Shown here: positions 33,861-43,985 of the stretch, one piece after another
Numbering within the stretch: position 1 is the first letter of the stretch
Layout: the number at the start of each line of letters is the position of its first letter
Assembly: GCF_047495875.1 (NCBI RefSeq)
Contig: NC_092465.1
Span: 4,109,160 to 4,173,159 of the forward strand
Length of the DNA: 64,000 nt
Direction of reading: 5' to 3'
Source: Pithys albifrons albifrons
Lineage: Eukaryota > Chordata > Aves > Passeriformes > Thamnophilidae
The notes under the pieces: model-generated
The model's database searches: none
The model's input: only the letters and a program-made list of their open reading frames with translations
Told to the model about the DNA's origin: nothing
Made by a program: the position numbers and the translations under genes

Positions 33861-36800
33861 TTAATAACAACAATAATAATATAGACTCCATAGTCTAAAT
33901 ATAGAAAATAATTTCAGTTAGGTTTTTTTTTCAGATGTGGGCCAGATCCTTCTTCAGTGTTGGTCACATTATTTTTGATTCAGTGAAGCTTATGGTGAGT
34001 AGTGGGTTGCAATGGTCAGGAGTAGAGGTGGTGGTACCTCCTTTAGGCAAACTATACTATACTCTTCCTGCCGAGAGAAACAGGAGAATTTTCCAAGGTG
34101 AGACAAAGACTTTGTTGTTTTGCATGAGATTGGAAAGAAATACATCTGTTGAAGATATTCCTTGAAAAAAAAGGATTCCAACTTTCTGGAACTATTTGTG
34201 ACCCCCAAACTTACTCTTTATTAGTGTTTCTTACTCAGCTCAAGCTGAAGCAAACAAATGAAACTAATTACTCTTGAAGTTGGGTATTGCCTTCTTGAGC
34301 TTTATGAGCTTATTTTTCTGAAATTAGAAATTGCCTAACTATGTGGAATGTTTCCAGTGAAACTGCTTCCTACAGCCACAATTTTTGCAGTCACACAAGT
34401 GCTTTGTGGGCTACCTTTGGGTAGGCAGCAGTGACATCCAGTGGCCAGCGACCTGATCACAGGTCTCCCAGAACCTGTCTCACCTGGGAAATCTCTCCCT
34501 TGGATAATGTTGTGTGAGCCTATTGAACTTTAATACAATTGTTCTGCTCAGTGGTTTTTGTTTGTTCATTGGGGTTTTTTTTTGTCCAAGATACTCTAAA
34601 ATACTCAGGTAGGTCTTCTCCAAAACTCCAACAAGGACTATGAAAATCTACTGACTAAAAAGCCTCAAAAAACTAAAAAAAAAAAAAGATTGTTATTGTT
34701 GGCTTCCATGTGAAGTATTTTAGTGTGGTTGTCCATAGACAAGGATACCTAAATAAGTATTTAAGGATAAGGTGTAGATATCTATGTTGGAGAAGTTTGG
34801 TCTTTGGATTCTCTATAGTGTACAAAAAGCCTATGGGAAAAGGAGCATAGGAAGAGAGACCCTGCATATGTTGTTTAATATTAACTTATTTACTTTCAAG
34901 GCAGTGGGTCTGATCCCAAGTGAGTCAGTTCATTGCAAACTAAGAAAAAAGACAATGTTTTTTCTCTCTTTTTCCCAAAAGTAAACATTTTCAGGATTAG
35001 ATCCATAGTTGTGCATCTCCAAGTGCAGGAAAAACGGTTGAACTGGTGGTGAATGTTTAGGTGACTTGTACCTGCTCTGTGCTTATGTAGTCTCTGAGCC
35101 TTTCTCAAACAGGGACACATGGTCCACCTTAACTTTAAGTAGTTACTCCTTTCAGTTATGTCAGCTACTTAAATTTATTTGCAGACAGTCAATTCATATT
35201 GATCATAACTCGACCTTTCAATGACCTTGAGCAAAGGTACTCTGTGACTGCTATAGATATTGTGATCAATACTGGAGAGCAATTGACTACACCTAGTTAC
35301 TGATAAATGGAGTTAAAAAAAAAACAAAAACGAAAAAAAGAGGTACCCTATTTTCAGAAACAAAGATAACTGCTCATTTAGTCGGCTGTTTGTGAAGGTT
35401 TAATATTGATACATGAAGTTATAATGACATCCTTGGGCATTCTCAAATGGTGGAAAACAATAGGGTGCAGAGTCACTGTGGCACATTAAGGAGAAAGAAT
35501 CATTAGTTCCCAACTTCAAATAAGAAATTTCATGATATTTATGACAACAACACTGAGAACAAATACACTTACTTAGCAGTGCTCATGGCAGAAGGCATGT
35601 ATCAAACTGTGCCTCTCTTCTTTATGTGTGAGCCAGGTCTAGTGAAATAAAACATTGCATTACTGTGCACAGAACAAAGCCTTTAGTACCACTTATTCTA
35701 CTTTAGTACCACTCTCCTTTGCACATTTGTGCCTGAATTAAATTGCACATCCCCAGGTATAACCAACTGTAATCATGAGGAAGAGATCACTGTGGTCTCA
35801 GCACATCTGCTACACATTGATACCGCTCCCCACACTGCCTAAAGTTGAAAGGGAAGATGCAAGGGATGTTTTCCCCTGATATTCCTCTCACTTAGCTCAG
35901 AGTCCCACTGAGCAATGGGAGCTGAGTATGAGCAGCTGAGACATAAGCAAATGGAAGTCCATTGGCAAAATTGTAGTGAGCTGCATGGAAGGGTGGCTTT
36001 ATCCCCAAATCTGCTGGTTTCTGTACAGGGGAAGCCACTCCAGTGTGCGCCTGAAGGTGAGATTTGATGCCCAGGGGATGCTCTGCACACATGGAAACAG
36101 CAGAGCTCACAGAGGTACAAGTGAAGCTCATCCCTACCAGTGGCATTGAGCTCACTTTCTATCAGTGTTGTTTGAACACAACTTGGATCTGGCATTTTAC
36201 ATGTTTTGGGGTGTTTTTAGGAGCAGGTTTCTACATGTGTGATATTCTTTACAAAAGAAATTAATTAAATGGTGGGATGGTTCAAGCTACGCAAATCAGA
36301 AACAGGAGGGGAAACATTTTGCAGGCACAGACCTCCCATAGATCTCCCTGCTTTCCTCAGCATTTCCCCCAGGCACTTAAGTTTCTCTGCCCATTCCCAA
36401 AGTTAATCTCCTGATCATATTTCTTCAGTCCCATATTGTTCCCTCCCTCCCCCCACTTGCCTGGTTTTTGTAGACAGTGCCCTTCTCCAGGCTCCCTCTA
36501 TGTCTTACTCTTTAGTCAAGATATTAATAAACCAGTGTTTTCAGTGTGTTGGTACATCAATACAGTACAGAGTGGTTCAGTTAGCCAGCATTCGGGGAAA
36601 TCCTTTGCTGTATTGAAGAACTGTAAATCTCCATTATTGCTTTCCATAGCACAAATAAAGAACCACCTCTTACCTTCACAACATCCTCTTTGTTAATCTT
36701 TAAGGGTGAATGCATTGCATTGTCCCTACCAAAGAGGATCTGGTTGTGCCCAGCCAGGATTGCAAGGCATTTATGGGGTTTTGGGTTGGTTGGTTGGGTT

Positions 36801-37738
36801 TTTTTTTGGTATAGCTTCAGCTGCTACCTGGAAACTCAGCAACAGTGAAGGGAAGCCAGGGCGAGCGCAGCAGGAAGCAATATTGAAATGTTCGGATGAA
36901 AATCATCATCAAGACTTTGGGATTTTTTCCAAAATGAACCTAAACTGGAGGCTTTGCCGATTAGTCCATGACTGATTGAAGAGGTATGTCACCTGCTACT
37001 ACATGGCAGCACATCCCTTCGCATCACAATTGCCTGCCTGGAGTCATTATGGTGTATTACATCCTTTTGTTATCAAACTGTGTCATGTTGCATCACAGTC
37101 AGGAGCAGCCGGATGGAGACGTGGCTGCCACAGTGCCTGTAACAGATGCAATGAGACATAGCATCCAAAGCACATACCTGCTTTTAGTCAAGGATTACTT
37201 TGCTCAGAGCGTATTTTGACATATCGACAGAGGGTTTGGAATTGTAGGTAATCCCTTCTGTGTTTGCCAGCTCTTGCTCAAGACACAAGTCTTTCTGTTG
37301 GACTAGGAAGAAGTGCAACCTTTAAATTTCTTTAGCTTCTTGCAGTATCATTAAATAGGTATGAAAACTTTCTTAGTCCAGTTAGTGCAATAAATGTGTG
37401 AAATATGGGACCCTTAGGCAGTCTGAAAGGGTTTTTTTTAAACCATAATTCCCAAAATTTGAAGAAATAAAAAAGGCTTCTAGTTGCTTTTGTAAAAAAT
37501 GAAGAAACTCTGGTATAAGTACTAAGACTGGGCCTCCAAACTATGAGGTGTATTAAGGTAGTGATAAAACAAAAGCAAAAAAAAAGTAAATTCTCATACT
37601 AATTAATTTTGAATTTAAACAAATTTTTAATATGAGTGCATATGACATTCGTGACATATCAAATGAATTCTTTATGATCAAAGCCACTGCAATCAATACT
37701 AAATGAATTCATAATAAGATGCTTAAAATACATTGTTA
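33861..37738. other. Gene-free stretch with short A runs and a 13-bp duplication
   Basis: A runs lie at 34675-34687 and 35315-35341. CTTTAGTACCACT occurs twice with a 20-bp period (35681-35693 and 35701-35713). Two opposing frame pairs near 35839-36264 overlap and show no family. Confidence 0.5.
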
Positions 37739-37741
37739 CAA

Positions 37742-37788
37742 CCACCCCCACCCCCACTACCCACCACCCCCCCAGTGCCCCCCCCCCC
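37742..37788 (-). repeat. C-rich tract; minus-strand G-quadruplex candidate
   Basis: Five C runs lie on the plus strand: 37745-37749 (5), 37751-37755 (5), 37760-37762 (3), 37767-37773 (7) and 37778-37788 (11). The gaps between them are 1, 4, 4 and 4 bp. The complementary strand therefore meets the G3+ N1-7 rule for a G-quadruplex with one run to spare, and the plus strand could form an i-motif. It is isolated in AT-rich DNA with no CpG patch beside it. Confidence 0.85.
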
Positions 37789-37789
37789 G

Positions 37790-38690
37790 TAAAGGGCAAT
37801 CATTAAAACTTCAGTCTAAATAAAGCAATGCCCAGAAAGATGGTTTTAGCTACGGTAATCAATGGTTATTCTTTATTTATTCCTTTTTTGTACTTCTTTC
37901 TCTCCCTATTACGGAAATATTCATACAAACCTTCTTGAAGGGCAGGACATTGGTGGGAGAGGTGCATGGTGTGGGTCAGTGGTGACTCCAGAGTTAGGTG
38001 GCAGCACAAAGGGGTGGCTGATGGATGGGGATGAACAGTCACCAGGGTGATATTGTCAAGGAGAATGGCAGAAAGCAGAAAGAAAGCAAAACCAGGAGAG
38101 GCAGATGGTCAAGAAATAAAGAGTGAGTAGAGGCTCCTTCTAGTAGTGGTTGATGGGTGATAGGAAAAATAATGTTTTATAGGACATACTGATTTCAGCA
38201 CTTTTTTGTTGGTAGTGAGTTTTTTTGGACTTTTTTTTTTAATTCTTCTGGACCTAAAAAGTTGGAAGCTTAAGGGCAAGTTACCCTAATAGCGACAGCA
38301 ACCTCAGGTTCCTCTGTACTTGAAAGTGTGTCAATATTTGTTTTGCCATGGGTGTACTTAGAAGATGAGGAAAAAAAACTTTCACAGAATGGTCTGTTCT
38401 AAGAAATCCTCTCCAGTAGGTACTCAGCCTACCTGGAGCTGTCATGCAACCTCTGAAGTAAAAGGAATTACCTGTGCTGTACTGGTGTAGCTGACAGTTA
38501 AATCTGCCCTAATCTGCCTTAATTACACTCTTCAGTACAGGGTCTTTCTGGTGATTTGAGGGCCGGAGGTTCAGCAGGGAATAAAAGTCAACTGCTTTCC
38601 CTTCTAGTTAGAATAGGGGAGAATTAGCTGGATGACATTAGGAGAGTTTCTAAATATCTTTCCTGCCAATATTTGATTAGGGACTTTAAT
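37790..38690. other. Gene-free stretch, nothing recognised
   Basis: A T10 run lies near 38231. Nothing else is recognisable. Confidence 0.5.
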
Positions 38691-38740
38691 TTCATTAGAC
38701 AAACTGATTTTTTCATTAGCAAAACTGATTTTTTCATGCA
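38691..38740 (+). repeat. 21-bp tandem duplication
   Basis: TTCATTAGACAAACTGATTT(T) at 38691-38711 is followed directly by TTCATTAGCAAAACTGATTT(T) at 38712-38732 and the start of a third unit, TTCATGCA. Two differences separate the copies, so the duplication is not brand new. Confidence 0.85.
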
Positions 38741-39639
38741 TTGCTCTCTCCTTTTAATGTGTAAATTACATGGGATTTGACTCTCATTACTACATTGATA
38801 TGGGTGATGCCTTCAAATGGACACCGGAGCCAGCGCCGTGCTCATGGATGGGTCTACTGTGAGAAGCTGCTTTGTGCTTTGCTTTGGGAAGTGATTTCTG
38901 TAAATACCAGGTCAGCATCCTCTTGCACACTCTTTCTTGGGAGAGTAAATTCCAGCAATTGGCCTGGGTCTTCTAGTTATGATATGAAATAGGATTGCAT
39001 CCTGTGAAGTACAGTTGGCGTAAAATTGTGGAGTGGAGCTGATGGAGGACACAGTTCAACAAGTACGCACCCACTTTCAACCTGAGTAGTTTAGTTGCAA
39101 TGATTTCAGGGCACCCTCTGCATTTCCAAATTGAGATTGTCATAATCTGGTGTCTTTTGATAGTATTCATTTGGACCTTTTACATCTCATGTTATGTGTG
39201 AACCAGCTTCATATGAATATTGTCACCATTTTATATTACTTTTACTGCACAAATGAAGTATCTAAGCAGTAACATGGAAAGGTATTTCAAAATGTGTTTT
39301 TCTGTGGTCATTTGGGGTAAAATGGAGGTGTCAAAGAGAGGCAAGTTGAAGTTTCCAACAACCTCTGTAATTATGAATGAGCTGTTTCAACTACAGTCCT
39401 AAAGTCTGGAGCACTGCAGATCATGGTGCATGATGTTCCTTGCTGCCTGGTGCTGTGCACACCCAAAAAATCACTGGGGGATGTAACTGTGCTGGTATTA
39501 AGCACTTGAGATAAAAGTAAAATCAAAATACTTTGGTTCCAAAGGCACACAGAAGCTGAAATTGCAATTAAAATCACACATGAAGTTGAATCAATGCTTG
39601 TTTTGCTGGCTCCTCAGAAAATACAGGTGCTGAAGGAAG

Positions 39640-39930
39640 GGAGCCCAGTTGTTATTGCTGGATAAAACTCTCATCTTGGAGTGGAAAAAGTGAATTTTAA
39701 AGCTGTGTTCACTGTTGTTGCATAGCTTTTTAAAAGGAAAGCAAGGGCTTTTATTATAGAGGCTGTTATGAGAGCACCCATTGTTTTTATAGGTTCATGC
39801 TTTGGTAAATAAACATGTTGACAGAATTTCTATAATTGTTTTGAAAGCGCTTTTATTATAAAGGGATTATTTTGTGCAATATTGAGTAGCTCTGTTCAGA
39901 ACTGAAGTAGAATGAACTTTGCTAGTTCAG
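39640..39930. promoter_or_regulatory. Candidate conserved element with duplicated TTTATTATA-type 12-mer
   Basis: GCTTTTATTATA occurs exactly at 39747-39758 and again at 39849-39860, 102 bp apart, with CATTGTTTTTATAGG between them. TTTTATTA-type sites are preferred by CDX and posterior HOX proteins, and CATTGT is a SOX-type core. The surrounding sequence is repeat-free. A regulatory role is inference. Confidence 0.27.
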
Positions 39931-41220
39931 GTTTGTTTGTTTAAATTTCAAACCAGTTTTGTCTTGGACAAGGCTGAACTGAGCATCTCAGCAGAGGTCT
40001 GGGTGATGCTGTCCATCAGAAGAGCCAAGGAAAGACAAGATCTCTTGCCTATTGAAGTGATCAACAATTTAACATGAATAAGGTTGCAATATTGCATGGT
40101 TTAGCCAGATTGTAACATTCTGTTTGTTAGAATTGTTAAAAGTTGAATTCTGAATTCAGTTCTTTGATGCCCAGGAAAAAACTAATCCATGTATGGAAAT
40201 ACTTCGGCTTAAAGTTTCCAAATGTCTGTGAGTTCACAGGAAAGAAAAGTCAGTTTTGGACTAAAAGAAACGAGCAAAATTTCTGTATCAAAAGCTGTTT
40301 TTCTGCAAAGTGTCCTTTACATTTTTTGCAGAATCTCTACGTCAGACAAAGTATTTTTCCCCATATTATATAGCAGGTATGGGTTTATTTATACTAAATA
40401 TAACGTCATTATATAATAAGTTTTCTTGGAGTGCTTGGTACTGTACAAACCACAAAAATTTTTGCTCCAGTGACCTTGTAATATAAAACTGAGGGAGTAA
40501 TCGCATTGCATTATGTGCCAGTGTGGTGAAATTAGTTTTGCACTGCCTAGGCAAAAGGATCTCCCTTGTCATCCAAATTACAGGACTGGGGCCCATATGT
40601 ATGCACTCTGCCTGTTTGTTTATGCCATACGAATGGTAATACCAGGAAATATTTTTAAAAGTTGATGTCCCTTTTCCTGCTGCATTTGTGGATTTTGTTG
40701 TTCTGGGTTTTGCTGTTGTTTTTTTTTTTTTTAATATTTCTCTCCTGAGTAAAATGTGTCCATTCACCAGAGTTGAAACGAGTTATGTTAATCTTCCAAT
40801 ATAAATATGAAACACTTTCAGTTGTTTTGCTGTCATTACTCGAGCAGCTAAAAAAGAGAAAGCAGTTTACAGGCAGGTCTCATAATGCACAGAGTGTTTG
40901 TTGGGATGAGGTAGACTGGAAGAAACATGGATGTTTGGCCAAGTATTAAGGATGAGCTTTAAACTTTCAGAATTTCTTCTTCATTGGCTTTTCTTTAAAT
41001 GGTTGAATTGCAGGTTTGTCTAGGGCAGGGGGAACCCTTAGAGTTAACCAAGGAATCCAAGATACACAAAATTTGTGTGAGTTCTTGCAGCCAGAGCCTG
41101 TGAAGGGTGTGTGTGATAACACAAAGGATTTCATTGGTTTTGCCTTCAACAAAATAGCCAAAGGACCCCAAAAGAAGAACGGTTGTATATTTTCTAAGTA
41201 AACAGTTTTCAATAAATAAT
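39931..41220. other. Gene-free stretch with T run
   Basis: A T14 run lies at 40719-40732. The 133-codon minus-strand frame at 40366-40767 spans this run, which gives it a poly-lysine stretch, and it has no known domain. Confidence 0.5.
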
Positions 41221-41500
41221 AGAATACTAGGATGGTTTGGTTTGGAAGGGACCTTAAAAACAGTTTAGTTCCAATCCCATTGCCATGGACAGGGACACCT
41301 TCCACTAGCCCAGGTTGCTCTAAGCCCTGTCCAACCTGGCTTTGAACACTTCCAGGCTTGGAGCAGCCACAACTTCTCTGGGGAACCTGTGCCAGGGTCT
41401 CCCTATCCTCACACTAAAGAATTTTATCTGTATAACTAATCTAAATTTCTCCTCTTTCAGTTTGAACCCATTTCTCCTTGTCCTTGCCTATTTATTTGAT
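41221..41500 (-). mobile_element. CR1 LINE 3' fragment (about 280 bp)
   Basis: Read on the plus strand, AGAATACTAGGATGGTTTGG, GGAAGGGACCTTAAAAACAG, CATGGACAGGGACACCTTCC, ACTAGCCCAGGTTGCTCTAA, GTCCAACCTGGCTTTGAACA and CTTCCAGGCTTGGAGCAGCC follow one another. TTTCAGTTTGAACCCATTTC and TCCTTGTCC come next. This is the reverse complement of the 3' part of an avian CR1 and is the least diverged copy in the window. It contains only the very end of the reverse transcriptase region at most, so it is dead. Its 5' truncation point near 41500 is typical of CR1 insertion. Confidence 0.95.
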
Positions 41501-42861
41501 AAAATACCTATAAAGTGGAGCAGGAAGCTATTTCAAAGACTAGATTGTCTGGGATGACCACGAAGACACCTTCAGGGACTGATATTACTTCCTCCAAATG
41601 CCACTTTCCAGTTTTCCTGCTGTCTAAGAGATGGATTTTTGTGCGTGATGGAAGTGTGGACAGGCCCCACTTTCTGGCCCTGGGGAAGGCATTGGGTTTC
41701 CCTGAGCCCAGAGGATTAAGCCCTGCAGGCCTCTTCCTCCCATTTGAAGTATATGATATGGATATCAATGATTTTGGTGGGGCCAGGACTCTCTAAAACA
41801 CGTATCACGCCAGGCTCCATGGAGTCTACGCTCCGTGGAGATGTATAGGCAGAGATGGAGGGCAGCCAAGAACGGCTGCTGCTCTGGAGGGCGAGTGCTG
41901 TACTATGTAATGCCTTAGATTGGTTTCAGGGCCTTCCTTTAGCTAATATTTGTTACTGTTCCACGGAATATAGAAGTAGGTTTGCGTTTCAGGCTAGCTT
42001 GGGCTGCTTTTAACCTCAGATCATCTGGGTTTCATAGGTACAGGTCATACCATAAGCTTAAATGTCCTCTTTTTCTCACGTGTTCCCTCTCAGAGTGAAG
42101 GCAGATTTTTATTTTTAAACATTTGGAGTTTGTTTTCATAAAGTTTCTCCAATCAAGAGTATCCAAGCCATCTTGGTTTGTCGTCGTACATCCAGTATTA
42201 CTACATTAGCTCTTAATAAGGAACTCATGCAAAAACCAGATTCCCTTCACACTAACTACAGAAACATGTTATGGGAATGTGACCATAGAGCTGTGTGGAA
42301 AATGGTATTACTTGCAGAAGATTTGTTGTCACATAACTGCTTCCTCATCTGCTGATTACTATCTTACTTTTATTGTGCATCTTCCTTTGTGTAGTGACTG
42401 TGATACTTTCAAAAGTGTTTAAAATCTCTGCAGTAAAATAAAATAATAATAATTAAAAAAGAAATCCTGAAATACCTCTGCTAGCACTGAGCTAAATCCA
42501 AACTAAAAGCAAATTTATACATATGCTGTATATTAAGCTTAACCAGAGTAACGCCCCTTTCTTTTGGTTTTTGGAAAAGAGTCCCACATTGTCACATGTA
42601 AAGGGACATTTCAGCACTGATTTTCATTTTCATGAGATTAAAAGTGAAACATGTAACCACAAAGCTGGTTTATGTCATCCCCTGTTGGAGCCAGCAGTAA
42701 TGCCAAAAATTAGATATTTGATAGGTTTGTGAGAGAAACAGATGCAGGAGGGATGCCATTCCCACAATTTTAAAGTCCTTCTTATCTTTAAGCTAGAAAG
42801 AACATTCCAGATGAAGAAAATCTATCTTATTGGCTTTAGAAAATAGAGGAAGAAAGTTGCC
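41501..42861. other. Gene-free stretch with a duplicated 11-mer
   Basis: GCTCCATGGAG (41814-41824) and GCTCCGTGGAG (41830-41840) are near-identical, and the first is almost palindromic. Opposing frames at 41508-41796 (86 and 93 codons) mirror one another and neither has a domain. Confidence 0.48.
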
Positions 42862-42918
42862 AAAAAAGAAAAAAAACAACAAAAAAGAGAGAGAGAGAAA
42901 GAAGAAGAAGAAGAAAAG
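42862..42918. repeat. Purine microsatellite: A-rich, (GA)n, (GAA)n
   Basis: The A-rich part carries two C interruptions. It is followed by (GA)6 or so at 42887-42897 and GAAGAAGAAGAAG at 42901-42913. Such mirror-type purine tracts can form triplex DNA and tend to vary in length. Confidence 0.88.
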
Positions 42919-43437
42919 TTAATTTAAAACCAATGTCAGTCTTGGGGAATTGTAAACCATAATTGAAGGAGAGAGTGTGTGTATACATTCATATATGTGT
43001 GCACATTTGCAAAATAAATAGGCTGAGATGGGGATTTTCCCTTTCTTTTTCATCTGTTTTATGCAGCCTGAAGTCCTGCTTTGGATTTTTTTAATACTTT
43101 TGGGGTGCAGAGAGATGGAGGACAATAAAACAAAGGGAAGAATCTCCCCCAAAACATATACCAAATAAACTCAGTGAAAGCATCCAAAAAGTATTCTTTC
43201 AGCTTTTTGTTTTGGAAGCAGTTTGTATGTCCCTGTTCTTTTTATTTCATTCTGCCAGCTGTCTGCTAAACAAATCTAGCCAGGTGGGGCTTACAACCCA
43301 TGACTAAAAAACCTACTAGTGCAGCTGTCCAGCTTGCCTGGAGGAAGAATTCTAACAAATGGCAGGAATGAAAAGATTGGTTTTGTTTTCAAGAAAGTAG
43401 CTATGGTACCTTCCTTGCTTCATTGTTGGTTTTGTTG

Positions 43438-43594
43438 TTTTTTTTTTTTTTTTTGTTCTGCTTGCTTCAGTTAACTTATGGCCTCCTAAGGTTTTATGGA
43501 GTAATGGAAAATCCACTTCGGTGGTTCATCGTTTAACGTGCTTTTCGGTATTCCTTGGGTTTCTTTTTTTTCCCTTTTTTCCTTTTTTTTTTTT
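43438..43594. repeat. Two T-rich tracts
   Basis: T17 lies at 43438-43454, and a T/C tract made of TTCTTTTTTT, TCCCTTTTTT and CCTTTTTTTT blocks lies at 43561-43594. Both are low-complexity sequence. Confidence 0.85.
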
Positions 43595-43889
43595 CCATTG
43601 CAATTATTTTATTCTATATTAGACACATAGGGCAGCTGCTTTGAGTGTTGCTAAATGTAAAATAATCTGACACTTTCCCTCAAAATCACTGGTAAGCCAT
43701 ATAGTAGCTTAGCTGGATTTTTAAATATTCAAGAGTTGAATATATAACTAGTGAAGGGTGATGGTTGGTATTGTTTACCCACAAGCTGGGGACAGAACAG
43801 GCTTCTTTGCACTGCTTCATCAATCGACCTCAACTGTGATTTTCTAGTCAGCAAATGAGTGCTTCATTTTCACTGTCTGTGTTGAGCTA

Positions 43890-43985
43890 AACAAGAGCTG
43901 TGCTAAAAATTACCAAACCGCCATCTGATCTATAGTTCCGGCAGTAGAAGATTAGCATGTGAACCACTGAGCCACCTTCCCTCAC
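43890..43985 (-). repeat. Possible tRNA-derived SINE head
   Basis: On the minus strand, GGTGGCTCAGTGGTTCACAT is a good A-box-like tRNA 5' sequence. CTAATCTTCTACTGCCGGAA and CTATAGATC then fall where the anticodon arm and a degraded B box would be. It does not fold into a complete tRNA and has no proper GGTTCGA. It is best read as an old SINE head, with an unrelated chance match as the alternative. Confidence 0.35.

Noticed and set aside
40366..40767. 133-codon minus-strand frame with lysine run
   Set aside because: The lysines come from a T14 run at 40719-40732. There is no domain or conserved composition.
41508..41796. Mirror pair of frames (86 and 93 codons) on opposite strands
   Set aside because: Opposite-strand frames over the same GC-moderate segment are a common composition effect. 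No domain is recognised.
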